From: an uncultured Microbulbifer sp.
GTDB lineage: Bacteria; Pseudomonadota; Gammaproteobacteria; Pseudomonadales; Cellvibrionaceae
Direction of reading: 5' to 3'
Assembly (NCBI RefSeq): GCF_947504145.1
Contig: NZ_CANNGQ010000001.1
Span: 124,001-188,000, forward strand
Length of the DNA: 64,000 nt
Positions 8,405 through 17,997 of the stretch are shown here, piece by piece. The position numbers were made by a program, and so were the translations under genes. How positions within the stretch are numbered: the first letter of the stretch is position 1; every line of letters begins with the position of its first letter. The notes below the pieces were generated by a model. That model was given only the letters and a program-made list of their open reading frames with translations. It did no database searches and had not been told where the DNA came from.

Positions 8405-9217
8405 ATGGCGACTTCTCCTTCCGAAACCGCATCGAAATCGGCGTCCAAGAGTGCACTGGCTGCGCTGGACAACATCCGCGTTGTGCTGGTCAACAGTGCC
8501 CACCCGGGCAATATCGGTGGCGCCGCCCGCGCGCTCAAGAATATGGGGCTGAGCCAGCTGTATCTGGTGCAGCCGCGGGAATTCCCCGCTGCCAATGCGG
8601 TGTGGCGTGCTGCCGGTGCCGCAGAGCTGCTCGATAGTGCAGTGGTGGTGGAAACCCTGGAAGAGGCGGTGGCAGATTGTGGCCTGGTGGTCGCCACCAG
8701 CGCCCGCGAGCGCCGTATCCCCTGGCCGCTGCTGACGCCGCGGGAATGCGGCGAACGTGCAATCGTCGAAGCCCAGTCTCACCCGGTGGCGCTGGTATTC
8801 GGTCGCGAAGACCGGGGGTTGACCAATGAGGAGCTGCAGGCCTGTAACTTCCATGTGCATATTCCCGCAAACCCCGAATACAGCTCCCTGAATCTGGCTA
8901 CGGCGGTACAGGTGCTGGTGTACGAAGCGCGAATGGCGGCGCTGGAAGCGGAGAAGGGTGCGGCACTCAGCTATGCCGATTGGGATCGCCCCCCAGCGAA
9001 AGCCGGGGATATGGAGCTTTACTACGACCACCTTCAGCTGGCGCTGGGCGAGCTCGGGTTTATCGATCCGGACAACCCCCGTCAGACCATGACCCGCCTG
9101 CGTCGACTGTTTAGTCGCGTCCGTCCGGACGATATGGAGCTGGGGATACTGCGCGGTATGCTGACCGCGATTCAGAATCTGATTCATCGCACCGGTGGCA
9201 AGGGGCGGCCGAAATAG
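8405..9217 (+). CDS. trmJ: tRNA (cytidine/uridine-32 2'-O)-methyltransferase TrmJ
   Basis: SpoU-family (SPOUT knot) methyltransferase, 270 residues, that 2'-O-methylates position 32 of tRNA. The N-terminal stretch NIRVVLVNSAHPGNIGGAARALKNMG is the SPOUT RNA-binding and cofactor motif, split here by its conserved Asn and Arg. VALVFGREDRGLTNEEL and NPEYSSLNLATAVQVLVYE are the SAM-knot motifs 2 and 3. The C-terminal ~100 residues match the TrmJ extension. It lies directly upstream of iscR, as in pseudomonads and relatives, but the IscR boxes between them suggest separate transcription. Confidence 0.95.
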   Translation: MATSPSETASKSASKSALAALDNIRVVLVNSAHPGNIGGAARALKNMGLSQLYLVQPREFPAANAVWRAAGAAELLDSAVVVETLEEAVADCGLVVATSARERRIPWPLLTPRECGERAIVEAQSHPVALVFGREDRGLTNEELQACNFHVHIPANPEYSSLNLATAVQVLVYEARMAALEAEKGAALSYADWDRPPAKAGDMELYYDHLQLALGELGFIDPDNPRQTMTRLRRLFSRVRPDDMELGILRGMLTAIQNLIHRTGGKGRPK

Positions 9218-9305
9218 TCCACTGGGTCACGCTTCCCCGGTGGGTGGCACCTGTATATATCGCCGGCGCCGCCAGTGATAACCAATTGGTATAACCTTCC
9301 GCCAA

Positions 9306-9355
9306 ATACCCGACTGGTTTACTCGGCTATATACTTGACTGAAGTAGTGGGTTAT
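9306..9355 (+). promoter_or_regulatory. Two abutting type-1 IscR binding sites
   Basis: Two 25-base elements lie end to end. The first, 9306-9330, reads ATACCCGACT-GGTT-TACT-CGGCTAT. The second, 9331-9355, reads ATACTTGACT-GAAG-TAGT-GGGTTAT. Both fit the IscR type-1 consensus (ATA-YY-GACT...YAGT...TAT). The second overlaps the -35 region and spacer of the iscR promoter, which fits autorepression by [2Fe-2S]-IscR. Confidence 0.85.
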
Positions 9356-9363
9356 TCCATACT
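9335..9363 (+). promoter_or_regulatory. isc operon promoter
   Basis: TTGACT, 17 bases, CATACT, placed about 105 bases upstream of iscR. The -35 hexamer sits inside the second IscR box, so repressor and RNA polymerase binding would be mutually exclusive. Confidence 0.7.
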
Positions 9364-9467
9364 CGCGCCCCGGTTCGGTAGTACTGGTTTCGGGCCCTGA
9401 AGCCCGTAAAGCGGGGCGATGGGAGGGGGCTTTTCAATCGAGAGCCGAGAGAAGGCCAGGAGAGCGT

Positions 9468-9968
9468 ATGCGTTTAACAACCAAAGGGCGATATGCGGTC
9501 ACAGCCATGCTGGACCTGGCATTACACGCCGAGCGCGGCCCCATTAGCCTGGCTGACATATCCAAGCGCCAGGATATCTCCCTGTCTTATCTTGAGCAGC
9601 TGTTTTCCCGCCTGCGTCAGTCTGGACTGGTATCCAGTGTGCGCGGCCCCGGCGGCGGCTATCGCCTGGCCCGGGCAAACGCGGACATCTGCGTGGCGGA
9701 AATCATCGATGCGGTCAATGAATCGGTCGATGCAACCAGTTGCGGCGGTAACAGCGACTGCTCCGCCGGTGAACAGTGCCTTACCCACTACCTGTGGACG
9801 GATCTCAGCCGTCAGATTCACGGCTTCCTCAACGGGATCAGCCTGGCCGATATGGTCGAGCGTGCCGATGTGCAGGAAGTGGCCCGCCGCCAGGACGGGC
9901 GCGCCGCGTCCGATGCTCTGGATCAGGTGGTAGAACAGAAAGTGGCGATTATTGGTGGCTTGCAGTAA
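9468..9968 (+). CDS. iscR: Iron-sulphur cluster regulator IscR
   Basis: Rrf2-family winged-helix repressor of 166 residues that senses iron-sulphur status through a [2Fe-2S] cluster. [20 protein letters not shown] and the HTH region [20 protein letters not shown] are typical. The three cluster cysteines are at 92, 98 and 104, as in E. coli IscR. First gene of the isc operon and placed just downstream of two IscR boxes, so autoregulation is expected. A purine-rich GGAGAG lies before the ATG. Confidence 0.97.
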   Translation: MRLTTKGRYAVTAMLDLALHAERGPISLADISKRQDISLSYLEQLFSRLRQSGLVSSVRGPGGGYRLARANADICVAEIIDAVNESVDATSCGGNSDCSAGEQCLTHYLWTDLSRQIHGFLNGISLADMVERADVQEVARRQDGRAASDALDQVVEQKVAIIGGLQ

Positions 9969-10071
9969 GGTGCCGCCCGCCCGGTCAGGCTAGCGGGTCT
10001 GACCAACCGAACATTGAGCTTAATCAGCAGTATGGCGCCGGTAACAGATCGGCGAGTGGAGAGAAAAGATT

Positions 10072-11286
10072 ATGAAGCTTCCCATTTACCTGGATTATTC
10101 GGCAACTTGCCCGGTAGACCCGCGCGTCGCCAGTAAGATGGCGGAGCAGATGACTATGGAGGGTAACTTCGGTAACCCGGCGTCCCGCTCCCACCTGTAT
10201 GGCTGGAAAGCGGAAGAGGCGGTGGAAGATGCCCGTCGCGAAGTGGCGGAGCTGGTCAACGCCGACCCCCGTGAGATCGTGTGGACCAGTGGTGCCACCG
10301 AGTCTGATAACCTCGCCATCAAAGGTGCTGCGCACTTCTATCAGGGCCGCGGCAAGCACATCATCACTTCCAAGATTGAGCACAAAGCCGTACTCGATGC
10401 CTGCCGCCAACTGGAGCGCGAAGGCTTTGAAGTGACCTATCTGAATCCGAAAGAAGACGGCATCGTCTACCCGGAGCAGGTACAGGAAGCGCTGCGTGAA
10501 GACACCATTCTGGTGAGTCTGATGCACGTCAATAACGAAATTGGCGTAGTCAACGACATTGCCGCGATCGGCGAGCTTTGCCGCGAGCGCAAAGTGATCT
10601 TCCACGTGGACGCAGCCCAGAGTGCCGGCAAGATCGATATCGATCTGGCGGAGCTCAAAGTGGACCTGATGTCCTTCTCCGCTCACAAAGTTTACGGCCC
10701 CAAAGGTATCGGCGCCCTGTATGTGCGTCGCAAGCCGCGCGTGCGTCTGGAAGCGCAGATGCACGGTGGTGGCCACGAGCGCGGTATGCGCTCTGGCACT
10801 CTGCCCACCCACCAGATCGTGGGTATGGGTGAAGCATTCCGCATCGCCAAAGAAGAGATGGCGGAAGAGGGCAAGCGCCTGGTTGCACTGCGCGAGCGTT
10901 TCTGGAATCAGATCAACGATATGGAAGAAGTGCACATCAACGGCTCTGTTGAGCAGCGTGTACCGGGCAATCTGAACGTCAGCTTTGCGTTCGTAGAGGG
11001 TGAGAGCCTGATCATGTCGCTGAAAGATCTGGCGATCTCCTCCGGCTCCGCGTGTACGTCGGCGAGCCTGGAGCCCAGCTACGTACTGCGCGCGCTGGGT
11101 GTAAACGACGAGATGGCCCACAGCTCCCTGCGCTTCAGTTTTGGTCGCTTTACCACGGAACAGGACGTGGATACCGCGGCCAAAGAAGTAAGGCAGGCAG
11201 TGGAAAAACTGCGCGAACTGTCCCCGCTCTGGGACATGTACAAAGATGGCGTTGACCTCAGCACCATCGAATGGGCAGCCCACTAA
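10072..11286 (+). CDS. iscS: Cysteine desulfurase IscS
   Basis: PLP enzyme of 404 residues that takes sulphur from L-cysteine and passes it to IscU and to tRNA-thiolation partners. [20 protein letters not shown] opens the protein. The PLP lysine lies in [20 protein letters not shown] and the mobile catalytic cysteine in [19 protein letters not shown]. Length equals that of E. coli IscS. It follows iscR by about 100 bases and precedes iscU by 39 bases. Confidence 0.98.
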   Translation: MKLPIYLDYSATCPVDPRVASKMAEQMTMEGNFGNPASRSHLYGWKAEEAVEDARREVAELVNADPREIVWTSGATESDNLAIKGAAHFYQGRGKHIITSKIEHKAVLDACRQLEREGFEVTYLNPKEDGIVYPEQVQEALREDTILVSLMHVNNEIGVVNDIAAIGELCRERKVIFHVDAAQSAGKIDIDLAELKVDLMSFSAHKVYGPKGIGALYVRRKPRVRLEAQMHGGGHERGMRSGTLPTHQIVGMGEAFRIAKEEMAEEGKRLVALRERFWNQINDMEEVHINGSVEQRVPGNLNVSFAFVEGESLIMSLKDLAISSGSACTSASLEPSYVLRALGVNDEMAHSSLRFSFGRFTTEQDVDTAAKEVRQAVEKLRELSPLWDMYKDGVDLSTIEWAAH

Positions 11287-11325
11287 GCTGCCGCGCAAAT
11301 CGAGAATTTTTGAGAGGGTATAGTC

Positions 11326-11730
11326 ATGGCCTATAGCGATAAAGTAATTGACCACTATGAACATCCCCGTAACGTCGGTCGCATGGACGACAAGGCGGAA
11401 AATGTGGGGACTGGCATGGTCGGCGCACCGGCTTGTGGTGACGTCATGCGTCTGCAGATTCAGGTGAACGAAAGCGGCATCATTGAAGACGCCAAGTTCA
11501 AAACCTATGGCTGCGGTTCTGCCATTGCTTCCAGCTCCCTGCTCACCGAGTGGGTGAAAGGCAAGAGCCTGGATGAAGCGGCGCAGATCAAGAACACCGA
11601 GATTGCCGAAGAGCTGGCGCTGCCGCCGGTAAAAATTCACTGTTCCGTACTCGCCGAAGATGCGATCAAGGCCGCAGTGAATAACATCCGCGAGAAGCGC
11701 GGTGAGAAAACCGAACAGGCTGCGGGCTGA
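11326..11730 (+). CDS. iscU: Iron-sulphur cluster scaffold IscU
   Basis: Scaffold of 134 residues on which [2Fe-2S] clusters are assembled from IscS sulphur. The three cluster cysteines are at residue 37 (GAPACGDVM), near 63 (YGCGSAIASSS) and near 106 (KIHCSVLAEDA). The HscA-recognition motif LPPVKIHC is present, which fits the hscBA genes downstream. Typical length. Confidence 0.98.
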   Translation: MAYSDKVIDHYEHPRNVGRMDDKAENVGTGMVGAPACGDVMRLQIQVNESGIIEDAKFKTYGCGSAIASSSLLTEWVKGKSLDEAAQIKNTEIAEELALPPVKIHCSVLAEDAIKAAVNNIREKRGEKTEQAAG

Positions 11731-11792
11731 GCTCAGGCTCAGGTCCCGAGACTGTCAGGCAAGAGTGAAGACCGGTAAGGAGTAGCACCGAC

Positions 11793-12116
11793 ATGGCAAT
11801 TTCCATGACCCAAGCGGCCCAGGCTCACGTCGCCAGGCAATTGGCCAGCCGTGGTAGTGGTATCGGTATTCGCGTCGGCGTGAAGACCGCCGGCTGCTCT
11901 GGAATGGCCTACGTTCTCGAGTTTGTCGATCAGGCTGAGGCGGAAGATACGGTGTTTGAAGCGGGCGGCGTCAAGCTGATTGTCGACCCCAAAAGCCTCG
12001 CCTATCTCGACGGTACCGAACTGGACTTCGTCAAAGAGGGGCTGAATGAAGGCTTCGCCTTCAAGAACCCCAATGTAAAAAATGAGTGCGGCTGCGGCGA
12101 GAGCTTCCACGTTTAA
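11793..12116 (+). CDS. iscA: A-type iron-sulphur carrier IscA
   Basis: A-type carrier of 107 residues that moves clusters or iron to target apoproteins. The conserved cysteines appear as AGCSGMAY and as the C-terminal [10 protein letters not shown] pair. [17 protein letters not shown] is a usual IscA start, preceded by AAGGAG. The 62-base gap after iscU lacks a terminator, so it is read as part of the operon. Confidence 0.97.
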   Translation: MAISMTQAAQAHVARQLASRGSGIGIRVGVKTAGCSGMAYVLEFVDQAEAEDTVFEAGGVKLIVDPKSLAYLDGTELDFVKEGLNEGFAFKNPNVKNECGCGESFHV

Positions 12117-12190
12117 TACCTGGGCTTTCGCGCAGTTGGAGGCCGGATGCCTGGTGCATGCCGGCCTTTTTGTTATTTGGCAGCACTTTT

Positions 12191-12709
12191 ATGCAACAGA
12201 ATCACTTTGAAATTTTTGGCCTTCCGGTCTCCTACGCGGTTGACCGTCAGGCGCTGGCAAAACGCTACCGCGAGTTGCAGCAGGAATTCCATCCGGACCG
12301 CTTCGCGGCGAAGTCCGAGCGCGAGCAGATGCTGTCGATGCAGTACGCAGCGCAGATCAACGAAGCCAATAACACCCTGAAAGACCCGGTGGCCCGCGCC
12401 GCCTATCTGTTGCAACTGGCCGGTGTTGAAATCAATCCGGAACAGACGACCGCCGATGGCGAGTTTCTCATGCAGCAGATGATGTTGCGTGAACAGCTGG
12501 AAGACGTACGCACGGCCGCCGATCCGGAGGCGGAGTTGGACAACCTGGGTAGCGAAGCAGGCCAGCTGTTTAAGGCGCAGGAGGCTGCCTTCGCCTCTGC
12601 CCTGAGCGCCAATGCGCTGGAAGAGGCGAAAAGCGCACTGCTCAAACTCCAGTTCCTGGCCAAGTTGCAGCGGCAGGTTGAAGAGCTCGAAGAAGATTTA
12701 CTGGACTGA
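12191..12709 (+). CDS. hscB: Co-chaperone HscB
   Basis: J-type co-chaperone of 172 residues that delivers IscU to HscA and stimulates its ATPase. The N-terminal J domain has the HPD tripeptide in QEFHPDRFAAKSEREQ. The C-terminal three-helix domain includes NNTLKDPVARAAYLLQL and RQVEELEEDL. ATG 12191 (MQQNHFEIFGLPVSY) matches the family start. The longer frame from 12086 would overlap iscA's end and is rejected. Confidence 0.96.
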   Translation: MQQNHFEIFGLPVSYAVDRQALAKRYRELQQEFHPDRFAAKSEREQMLSMQYAAQINEANNTLKDPVARAAYLLQLAGVEINPEQTTADGEFLMQQMMLREQLEDVRTAADPEAELDNLGSEAGQLFKAQEAAFASALSANALEEAKSALLKLQFLAKLQRQVEELEEDLLD

Positions 12710-12730
12710 AGCGAACTAAATATTAGCACT

Positions 12731-14611
12731 ATGGCATTACTGCAGATTTCCGAACCCGGCCAGACGCCCGAGCCTCATCAGCGCAAGCGCGCGGTAGGCA
12801 TCGATCTCGGTACCACTAACTCACTGGTGGCCACCGTGCGCAGTGGCTCGGCCGTACCGCTGCCCGCGGATGATGGCCGCGTGATTTTGCCCTCCGCGGT
12901 GCGTTACACCGAAGCTGGTGTGGAAGTGGGTTATGGCGCCCGCGCCGCCGCCGGTGAGGACCCGTATAACTCGCTGATTTCCATCAAGCGCCTTATGGGC
13001 CGCGGCCTGGCAGATATCAAGAATTTCGGCGATCAACTGCCCTACCACTTTGCCGAAGACACTGGCGGCATGCCTGCGATCGAAACAGTCGCCGGTAAGG
13101 TAAACCCGGTGCAGGTTTCCGCAGAGATTTTGAAAGTGCTCGCTGCGCGCGGCGCCGAGTCGCTCGGTGGGCCACTGGACGGCGCGGTGATTACCGTGCC
13201 CGCGTACTTTGACGAAGCCCAACGCCAGGCCACCAAAGATGCCGCCAAGCTCGCAGGTTTGAATGTACTGCGTCTGCTGAACGAGCCCACCGCAGCGGCG
13301 GTCGCCTATGGGCTCGACAAGCAGGAGGAGCGTGGTGATGCTGCCGACAAGACGATCGCCGTCTACGATCTCGGCGGCGGCACCTTTGATATTTCAATTC
13401 TGCGCCTGTCCAAGGGTGTATTTGAAGTGCTCTCTACCGGTGGCGACAGCGCCCTCGGTGGCGATGACTTTGACCGCGCGGTGGCTGAGTGGATTGCCGA
13501 GGAGGCCGGGCTGGGTACCGACCACGACGCCGGCGAACAGCGGAAGTTGCTGAACACCGCCTGTGCCGCCAAGGAAGCCCTGGCCAGTGAAGTTTCGGTA
13601 TCCGTCAGTTACGGCGGCTGGTCCGCTGAACTCAGCCGGGAAAAGCTCGCCGAGCTGCTGGATCCATTGATCGCGAAGACCCTGCGGGCCTGCAAGCGCG
13701 CCCTGCGCGACGCGGACCTGTCTGCGGAAGAAGTTGCCGAAGTGGTGCTGGTGGGCGGTTCTACCAGAACCCTGCGGGTGCGCGACAAAGTGCGGGATTT
13801 TTTCGGTCGTGAGCCCCACGCAGATATCGATCCGGATCAGGTGGTCGCCATCGGTGCCGCGTTGCAGGCCGACGTGCTCGTGGGCAACAAATCCCGCGAA
13901 GACCTGTTGCTGCTGGATGTCATCCCCCTGTCTCTGGGGATTGAGACCATGGGCGGCCTCACTGAGAAGCTGATCCACCGCAATACCACCATCCCGGTGG
14001 CCAAGGCTCAGGAGTTCACCACCTTCAAGGACGGCCAGACTGCCATGGCCATTCACGTGGTGCAGGGCGAACGTGAACTTGTGCAGGACTGTCGCTCCCT
14101 GGCGCGTTTCGAGCTGCGCGGTATCCCGCCTATGGTGGCCGGCGCTGCGCATATCCGCGTGACCTTTCAGGTAGACGCCGACGGCCTGCTGTCTGTCACG
14201 GCCATGGAAAAGAGCAGCGGCGTGCAGGCGGAGATCACCGTCAAGCCGTCCTACGGCCTGGGAGATTCGGATATCACCCGTATGCTGCAGGACTCCTACG
14301 CCAACGCCGAAGAAGACATTGCCGCCCGCGCCCTGCGCGAGGCCCAAGTCGAGGCCGAGCGCACGCTGGAGGCCATGCTGGTGGCGCTGCAGGAAAACGG
14401 TGCCGAGCTGCTGGACGAAAAAGAACTGGAGGCACTGGAGCGGGGGATGCAGGCGCTGCGGCTGGCCCACAATGGCGGCACCCCGGAAGAGATCCGCAGC
14501 CGTATCGACGAGCTGAATGCGCTGTCCGAGCCGTTTGCCGCGCGCCGCATGGACGAGTCCATAAAGCGCGCCATGCAGGGCCACAGCCTGGATGAATTCG
14601 ACAAGCCCTGA
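12731..14611 (+). CDS. hscA: Fe-S assembly Hsp70 chaperone HscA
   Basis: Specialised Hsp70 of 626 residues that acts on IscU during cluster transfer. ATPase motifs: [16 protein letters not shown], the [21 protein letters not shown] segment (split here by family-conserved residues), [13 protein letters not shown] and [14 protein letters not shown]. The substrate domain begins near [14 protein letters not shown]. Length is close to E. coli HscA (616). It follows hscB by 21 bases. Confidence 0.97.
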   Translation: MALLQISEPGQTPEPHQRKRAVGIDLGTTNSLVATVRSGSAVPLPADDGRVILPSAVRYTEAGVEVGYGARAAAGEDPYNSLISIKRLMGRGLADIKNFGDQLPYHFAEDTGGMPAIETVAGKVNPVQVSAEILKVLAARGAESLGGPLDGAVITVPAYFDEAQRQATKDAAKLAGLNVLRLLNEPTAAAVAYGLDKQEERGDAADKTIAVYDLGGGTFDISILRLSKGVFEVLSTGGDSALGGDDFDRAVAEWIAEEAGLGTDHDAGEQRKLLNTACAAKEALASEVSVSVSYGGWSAELSREKLAELLDPLIAKTLRACKRALRDADLSAEEVAEVVLVGGSTRTLRVRDKVRDFFGREPHADIDPDQVVAIGAALQADVLVGNKSREDLLLLDVIPLSLGIETMGGLTEKLIHRNTTIPVAKAQEFTTFKDGQTAMAIHVVQGERELVQDCRSLARFELRGIPPMVAGAAHIRVTFQVDADGLLSVTAMEKSSGVQAEITVKPSYGLGDSDITRMLQDSYANAEEDIAARALREAQVEAERTLEAMLVALQENGAELLDEKELEALERGMQALRLAHNGGTPEEIRSRIDELNALSEPFAARRMDESIKRAMQGHSLDEFDKP

Positions 14612-14676
14612 GGGGCCATTCGACAAGCCCTCACGGGCGGTCATGATTGAAGAGTTGCGACTCGGAGTTTGAAAGT

Positions 14677-15015
14677 ATGCCGAAGATAGTTTTCCTGCCC
14701 CACGAAGAATTGTGCCCGGAAGGCAAAGTCATCGAAGTGGATCCCGGTATCAGTGTCTGCGATGCGGCGCTCAAGCACGGCGTGGAGATTGAGCACGCCT
14801 GTGAGAAGGCCTGCGCCTGCACCACCTGTCACGTCATCGTGCGCGAGGGCTTTGACTCACTGGGTGAGCCAGACGAGCTGGAAGAGGACCTGCTGGACAA
14901 GGCCTGGGGGCTGGAGCCGGATTCCCGTCTGTCCTGCCAGGCGATTGTGGAAAACGAAGACCTGGTGGTCGAGATTCCTAAATACACCATCAACCAGGTG
15001 TCCGAGAAACACTGA
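14677..15015 (+). CDS. fdx: ISC-type [2Fe-2S] ferredoxin
   Basis: Adrenodoxin-type ferredoxin of 112 residues that supplies electrons for cluster assembly. The cluster ligands are in CEKACACTTCHV and in RLSCQA. MPKIVFLPHEELCPEGKVIE is a classical start. ATG 14677 sits after GGAGTTTGAA; the upstream in-frame ATG at 14647 gives a non-conserved leader and is not used. Between hscA and iscX in the conserved order. Confidence 0.97.
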   Translation: MPKIVFLPHEELCPEGKVIEVDPGISVCDAALKHGVEIEHACEKACACTTCHVIVREGFDSLGEPDELEEDLLDKAWGLEPDSRLSCQAIVENEDLVVEIPKYTINQVSEKH

Positions 15016-15039
15016 GGCGAACAGCGCGAGGAAAATGAC

Positions 15040-15234
15040 ATGAAATGGACGGATATTAACGATATCGCCATCGAGTTGTGCGATGCCCATCCGGACGTGG
15101 ACCCACTGCGGGTCAACTTCGTCGACCTGCGCCAGTGGGTCATGGCGCTGCCGGGGTTCGATGACGACCCCAACCGCTGTGGCGAGAAGATCCTCGAGGC
15201 CATTCAAGCCGCCTGGATCGAAGAAAACGAATAG
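15040..15234 (+). CDS. iscX: IscX (Fe-S cluster assembly regulator)
   Basis: Small acidic protein of 64 residues that binds IscS and iron and tunes cluster assembly. MKWTDINDIAIELCDAHPDV, the DPLRVNFVDL stretch and the C-terminal ILEAIQAAWIEE are the whole family signature. Last gene of the operon, 24 bases after fdx. Confidence 0.97.
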   Translation: MKWTDINDIAIELCDAHPDVDPLRVNFVDLRQWVMALPGFDDDPNRCGEKILEAIQAAWIEENE

Positions 15235-15257
15235 TACAAACTTCATCGCACAGCGCG

Positions 15258-15263
15258 TATAAT
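15258..15263 (+). promoter_or_regulatory. Putative -10 element upstream of ndk
   Basis: A perfect TATAAT lies 142 bases before ndk. A weak -35 (TACAAA) is 17 bases further upstream, at the iscX stop codon. Start would be near 15270. Confidence 0.4.
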
Positions 15264-15328
15264 CCGCGCTCCGCGAGGCTGGCTGGTTATTAAATCGCCA
15301 GTTGTTGTGGTGAGAGAATTCAGGGAAG

Positions 15329-15349
15329 AGCAACGAAAGTTGCTTTTTT
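15329..15349 (+). terminator. Terminator or attenuator hairpin in the ndk leader
   Basis: AGCAAC, loop GAAA, GTTGCT, then five more T. It could end isc operon transcription, or it could attenuate transcripts begun at TATAAT 15258, since it lies between that promoter and ndk. A second stem, CTGGC (15279-15283) with GCCAG (15297-15301), precedes it. Confidence 0.65.
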
Positions 15350-15399
15350 CGTATCTGTATTAAGACAATTTTTTACAAAACCTGGAAATGGAGAACATC

Positions 15400-15825
15400 A
15401 TGGCCGTAGAACGCACCCTGTCCATCATCAAGCCGGACGCCGTCGCCAAAAACGTAATCGGCGAAATCGAGAGCCGTTTCGAGAAGGCTGGCCTGAGCAT
15501 CGTTGCGATGAAAATGGTTCAGTTGTCCCAGGAAAAGGCTGAAGGTTTCTATGCCGAGCACAAAGAGCGTCCTTTCTTTAAAGACCTGGTTGCCTTCATG
15601 ACTTCCGGCCCGGTTGTGGTACAGGTTCTGGAAGGCGAAAACGCCATCCTGGCCAACCGTGACCTGATGGGCGCCACCAACCCGAAAGAAGCCGACGCCG
15701 GTACCATCCGTGCAGATTTCGCCGACAGCATCGATGCCAACGCCGTACACGGCTCCGACTCCGCCGCTTCTGCAGAGCGCGAAGTGAGCTACTTCTTCTC
15801 TGCGGAAGAAGTCTGCGCACGCTAA
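15400..15825 (+). CDS. ndk: Nucleoside diphosphate kinase
   Basis: Transfers the gamma phosphate between nucleoside triphosphates and diphosphates, 141 residues. [21 protein letters not shown] is the family start and [12 protein letters not shown] carries the phospho-histidine. ATG 15400 follows GGAGAAC; the upstream ATG (15388) has no such support. In the usual place between isc and rlmN. Confidence 0.98.
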   Translation: MAVERTLSIIKPDAVAKNVIGEIESRFEKAGLSIVAMKMVQLSQEKAEGFYAEHKERPFFKDLVAFMTSGPVVVQVLEGENAILANRDLMGATNPKEADAGTIRADFADSIDANAVHGSDSAASAEREVSYFFSAEEVCAR

Positions 15826-15850
15826 GTAGCCTGCTACGCAGTACTATCAG

Positions 15851-15916
15851 CGGGAGCCTGCTCTACAGGCGAATGGTCCGGACTTCGAACCGTTCGCGTG
15901 CAGGGAGGCTCCTGCG
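15851..15916. repeat. REP-like palindrome, copy 1
   Basis: Inverted repeat with outer arms GGGAGCCTG and the matching AGGCTCC, and inner CAGGCGAA / GTTCGC arms. It shares the GGAGCCTGC..CAGG core with the elements at 19031 and 23689. Between ndk and rlmN. Confidence 0.65.
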
Positions 15917-15973
15917 GTGTATCCAAATTCCGCACCGACTTAATTCGCACTCATCTGGGTGCAAGGTGAATCC

Positions 15974-17146
15974 ATGACCGAAGTACAAACCGTACAGGCC
16001 GAAACCCAACAAGCCGAAAGAATCAATCTGCTGGGCATGTCGGTCGACAAGCTCACGGACTTCTTTTCCGGCTTGGGCGAGAAGCGCTTTCGCGCGGTAC
16101 AGGTACTGAAATGGATTCACCAGAGCGGCGTGGACGATTTCGAGCAGATGACCAACGTCAGCAAGGCGATGCGCGCCAAGCTGTCGGAGATCGCCGAAGT
16201 CCGCGCCCCCAAAGTCCTCAAGCAGATGGACTCCACCGATGGCACCCGCAAGTGGCTGATTGAGGTCAGCGGTGGCAACGTGATCGAGACGGTCTATATC
16301 CCCGATGGTGACCGGGGCACCCTGTGTGTGTCCTCCCAGGTCGGCTGTTCCCTGGACTGCAGCTTCTGCGCCACCGGCAAGCAGGGCTTTAACCGCGACC
16401 TGACTGCTGCCGAGATCATCGGCCAGGTGTGGATCGCGTGTAAGTCGTTTGGTCAGCTGCTGCCTCCGCAACCCAAGCAGGAGCGGCCGCGCAAGGTGAC
16501 CAATGTGGTGATGATGGGTATGGGGGAACCCCTGCTCAACTTCGACAACGTGGTCGACGCCATGAACCTGATGATGGAAGACAATGCGTACGGCATCTCC
16601 AAGCGTCGGGTCACGCTGAGCACCTCCGGCGTCGTGCCGGCCCTGGACCGCCTGGCTGAAGCGACCGATGTGAGCCTGGCGATCTCCCTGCACGCACCCA
16701 ACGATGCCCTGCGCAACGAGCTGGTGCCCATCAACAAGAAATACCCCATCGCCATGCTGCTCGACAGCGCCAAGCGCTATATCGAGCAGATGCCGGACAA
16801 TCACCGCAAGATCACCATCGAGTACACCATGATGCGTGAGGTGAACGACCGTCCGGAGCACGCCGAAGAGCTGGCGGAACTGCTGCGCGATGTGCCGGTA
16901 AAGATAAATCTGATACCCTTCAATCCGTTCGAGCTGTCCGATTATCAGCGGGTCAGCAACAACGCATTGCGACGTTTTCAACAGATTTTGTTGGACAAAG
17001 GCTATACCGTAACCGTGCGTACCACCCGAGGCGACGATATCGCCGCGGCCTGTGGTCAGCTGGCCGGTCAGGTGAACGACCGCACCCGTCGCTCCGAGCG
17101 TTATCGCAACGCCGCGCGCCCGGTAAGGATTGTCAGCCAGGCCTGA
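15974..17146 (+). CDS. rlmN: Dual-specificity 23S rRNA / tRNA adenine-C2 methyltransferase RlmN
   Basis: Radical-SAM enzyme of 390 residues that methylates C2 of A2503 in 23S rRNA and A37 of some tRNAs. The 4Fe-4S motif [11 protein letters not shown] is visible, as are [16 protein letters not shown] and [18 protein letters not shown] 15974 follows AAGGTGA; the open frame begins five codons earlier at a GTG without support. The first ~15 residues are a variable leader before [15 protein letters not shown]. Confidence 0.96.
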   Translation: MTEVQTVQAETQQAERINLLGMSVDKLTDFFSGLGEKRFRAVQVLKWIHQSGVDDFEQMTNVSKAMRAKLSEIAEVRAPKVLKQMDSTDGTRKWLIEVSGGNVIETVYIPDGDRGTLCVSSQVGCSLDCSFCATGKQGFNRDLTAAEIIGQVWIACKSFGQLLPPQPKQERPRKVTNVVMMGMGEPLLNFDNVVDAMNLMMEDNAYGISKRRVTLSTSGVVPALDRLAEATDVSLAISLHAPNDALRNELVPINKKYPIAMLLDSAKRYIEQMPDNHRKITIEYTMMREVNDRPEHAEELAELLRDVPVKINLIPFNPFELSDYQRVSNNALRRFQQILLDKGYTVTVRTTRGDDIAAACGQLAGQVNDRTRRSERYRNAARPVRIVSQA

Positions 17147-17208
17147 CTCTTGCATCGCCGAAGGGATACGGCGTGCGCAGGTAATACGCACCCGATAACT
17201 ACAAGGTG

Positions 17209-17997
17209 ATGCTCGTGTTAGCAAAAATTTCCAATCCGGCAGTCATTGCTGGATTACTCGTTTCCCTGTTGCTGGGGGGCTGCGTAACCACCGGCGGTGG
17301 CAAGCAGGTCGACCTCGACAAGGCCCGTGAAACTCACGTCCAGCTCGGCTTACGCTATCTGCAAAGCGGTGGTGACAACCGCGAAATGGCCCGTCACCAC
17401 TTCCAGGAAGCCCTGAAGCTGGGTAAACGAGACCCGCAGGCCCATCACGGTCTCGCACTGCTGTATCAGGCGGATGGCGAGCTGGCGGTGGCTGAATCCC
17501 ATTTCGAAAAAGCTCTGCGTTACGACCGCAGCTTCTCCATGGCGCGGGTGAACTACGGCGTATTCCTGTATCAGCAAGAGCGGTACGTCGATGCCAAAGA
17601 GCAGTTTCTCACTGCATCGGAAGATCTTTCCTACAACCGCCGCTCGTACGCACTCGCCAACCTCGGCCGTGCGGAGTTGAGGTTGCGCGAACTGGACGGC
17701 GCCGAGCGCGCGTTCAAAAAGGCCCTGGCGCTGAGTTCCGATCTGCCCGTTGCCTTGCTGGAGCTGGCCGAGCTCAAGTTCGAAAAGCAGGACTACACCC
17801 AGGCCAAGCAGTATCTGGATCGCTTCAGTGAAAAGAATCGCCAGATTCCGCAATCCCTGTGGCTGGGTATCCGCATCGAAAAAATCTTTGGCAACCGGGA
17901 TAAGGAACGGAGTTATGCCCTGGCTCTGAAAAACCTATTTCCCTATTCAGCGGAAACGCTGAAATACCAGCAGATGATGGCCGAAAATGAGCAGTAG
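17209..17997 (+). CDS. pilW: Type IV pilus pilotin PilW/PilF (TPR lipoprotein)
   Basis: Outer-membrane lipoprotein of 262 residues that pilots assembly of the PilQ secretin. A lipoprotein signal peptide ends in LLLGGC, the Cys being the acylation site. Tandem TPR units follow (LGLRYLQSGGDNREMARHHF, ALLYQADGELAVAESHFEKAL and so on). It is conserved between rlmN and rodZ in this branch, and its stop overlaps the rodZ start. Functional partners pilBCD and pilA are 15-20 kb away in this window. Confidence 0.93.
   Translation: MLVLAKISNPAVIAGLLVSLLLGGCVTTGGGKQVDLDKARETHVQLGLRYLQSGGDNREMARHHFQEALKLGKRDPQAHHGLALLYQADGELAVAESHFEKALRYDRSFSMARVNYGVFLYQQERYVDAKEQFLTASEDLSYNRRSYALANLGRAELRLRELDGAERAFKKALALSSDLPVALLELAELKFEKQDYTQAKQYLDRFSEKNRQIPQSLWLGIRIEKIFGNRDKERSYALALKNLFPYSAETLKYQQMMAENEQ

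Noticed and set aside
10024-11640. 538-codon open frame on the minus strand across iscS and iscU
   Set aside because: Fully antisense to two certain genes; a product of GC-rich codon bias, with low-complexity His/Ala/Gly content and no domain.
13394-14644. 416-codon minus-strand frame over hscA
   Set aside because: Antisense shadow of hscA.
15863-17224. 453-codon minus-strand frame over rlmN
   Set aside because: Antisense shadow of rlmN; no signal, domain or ribosome binding site.
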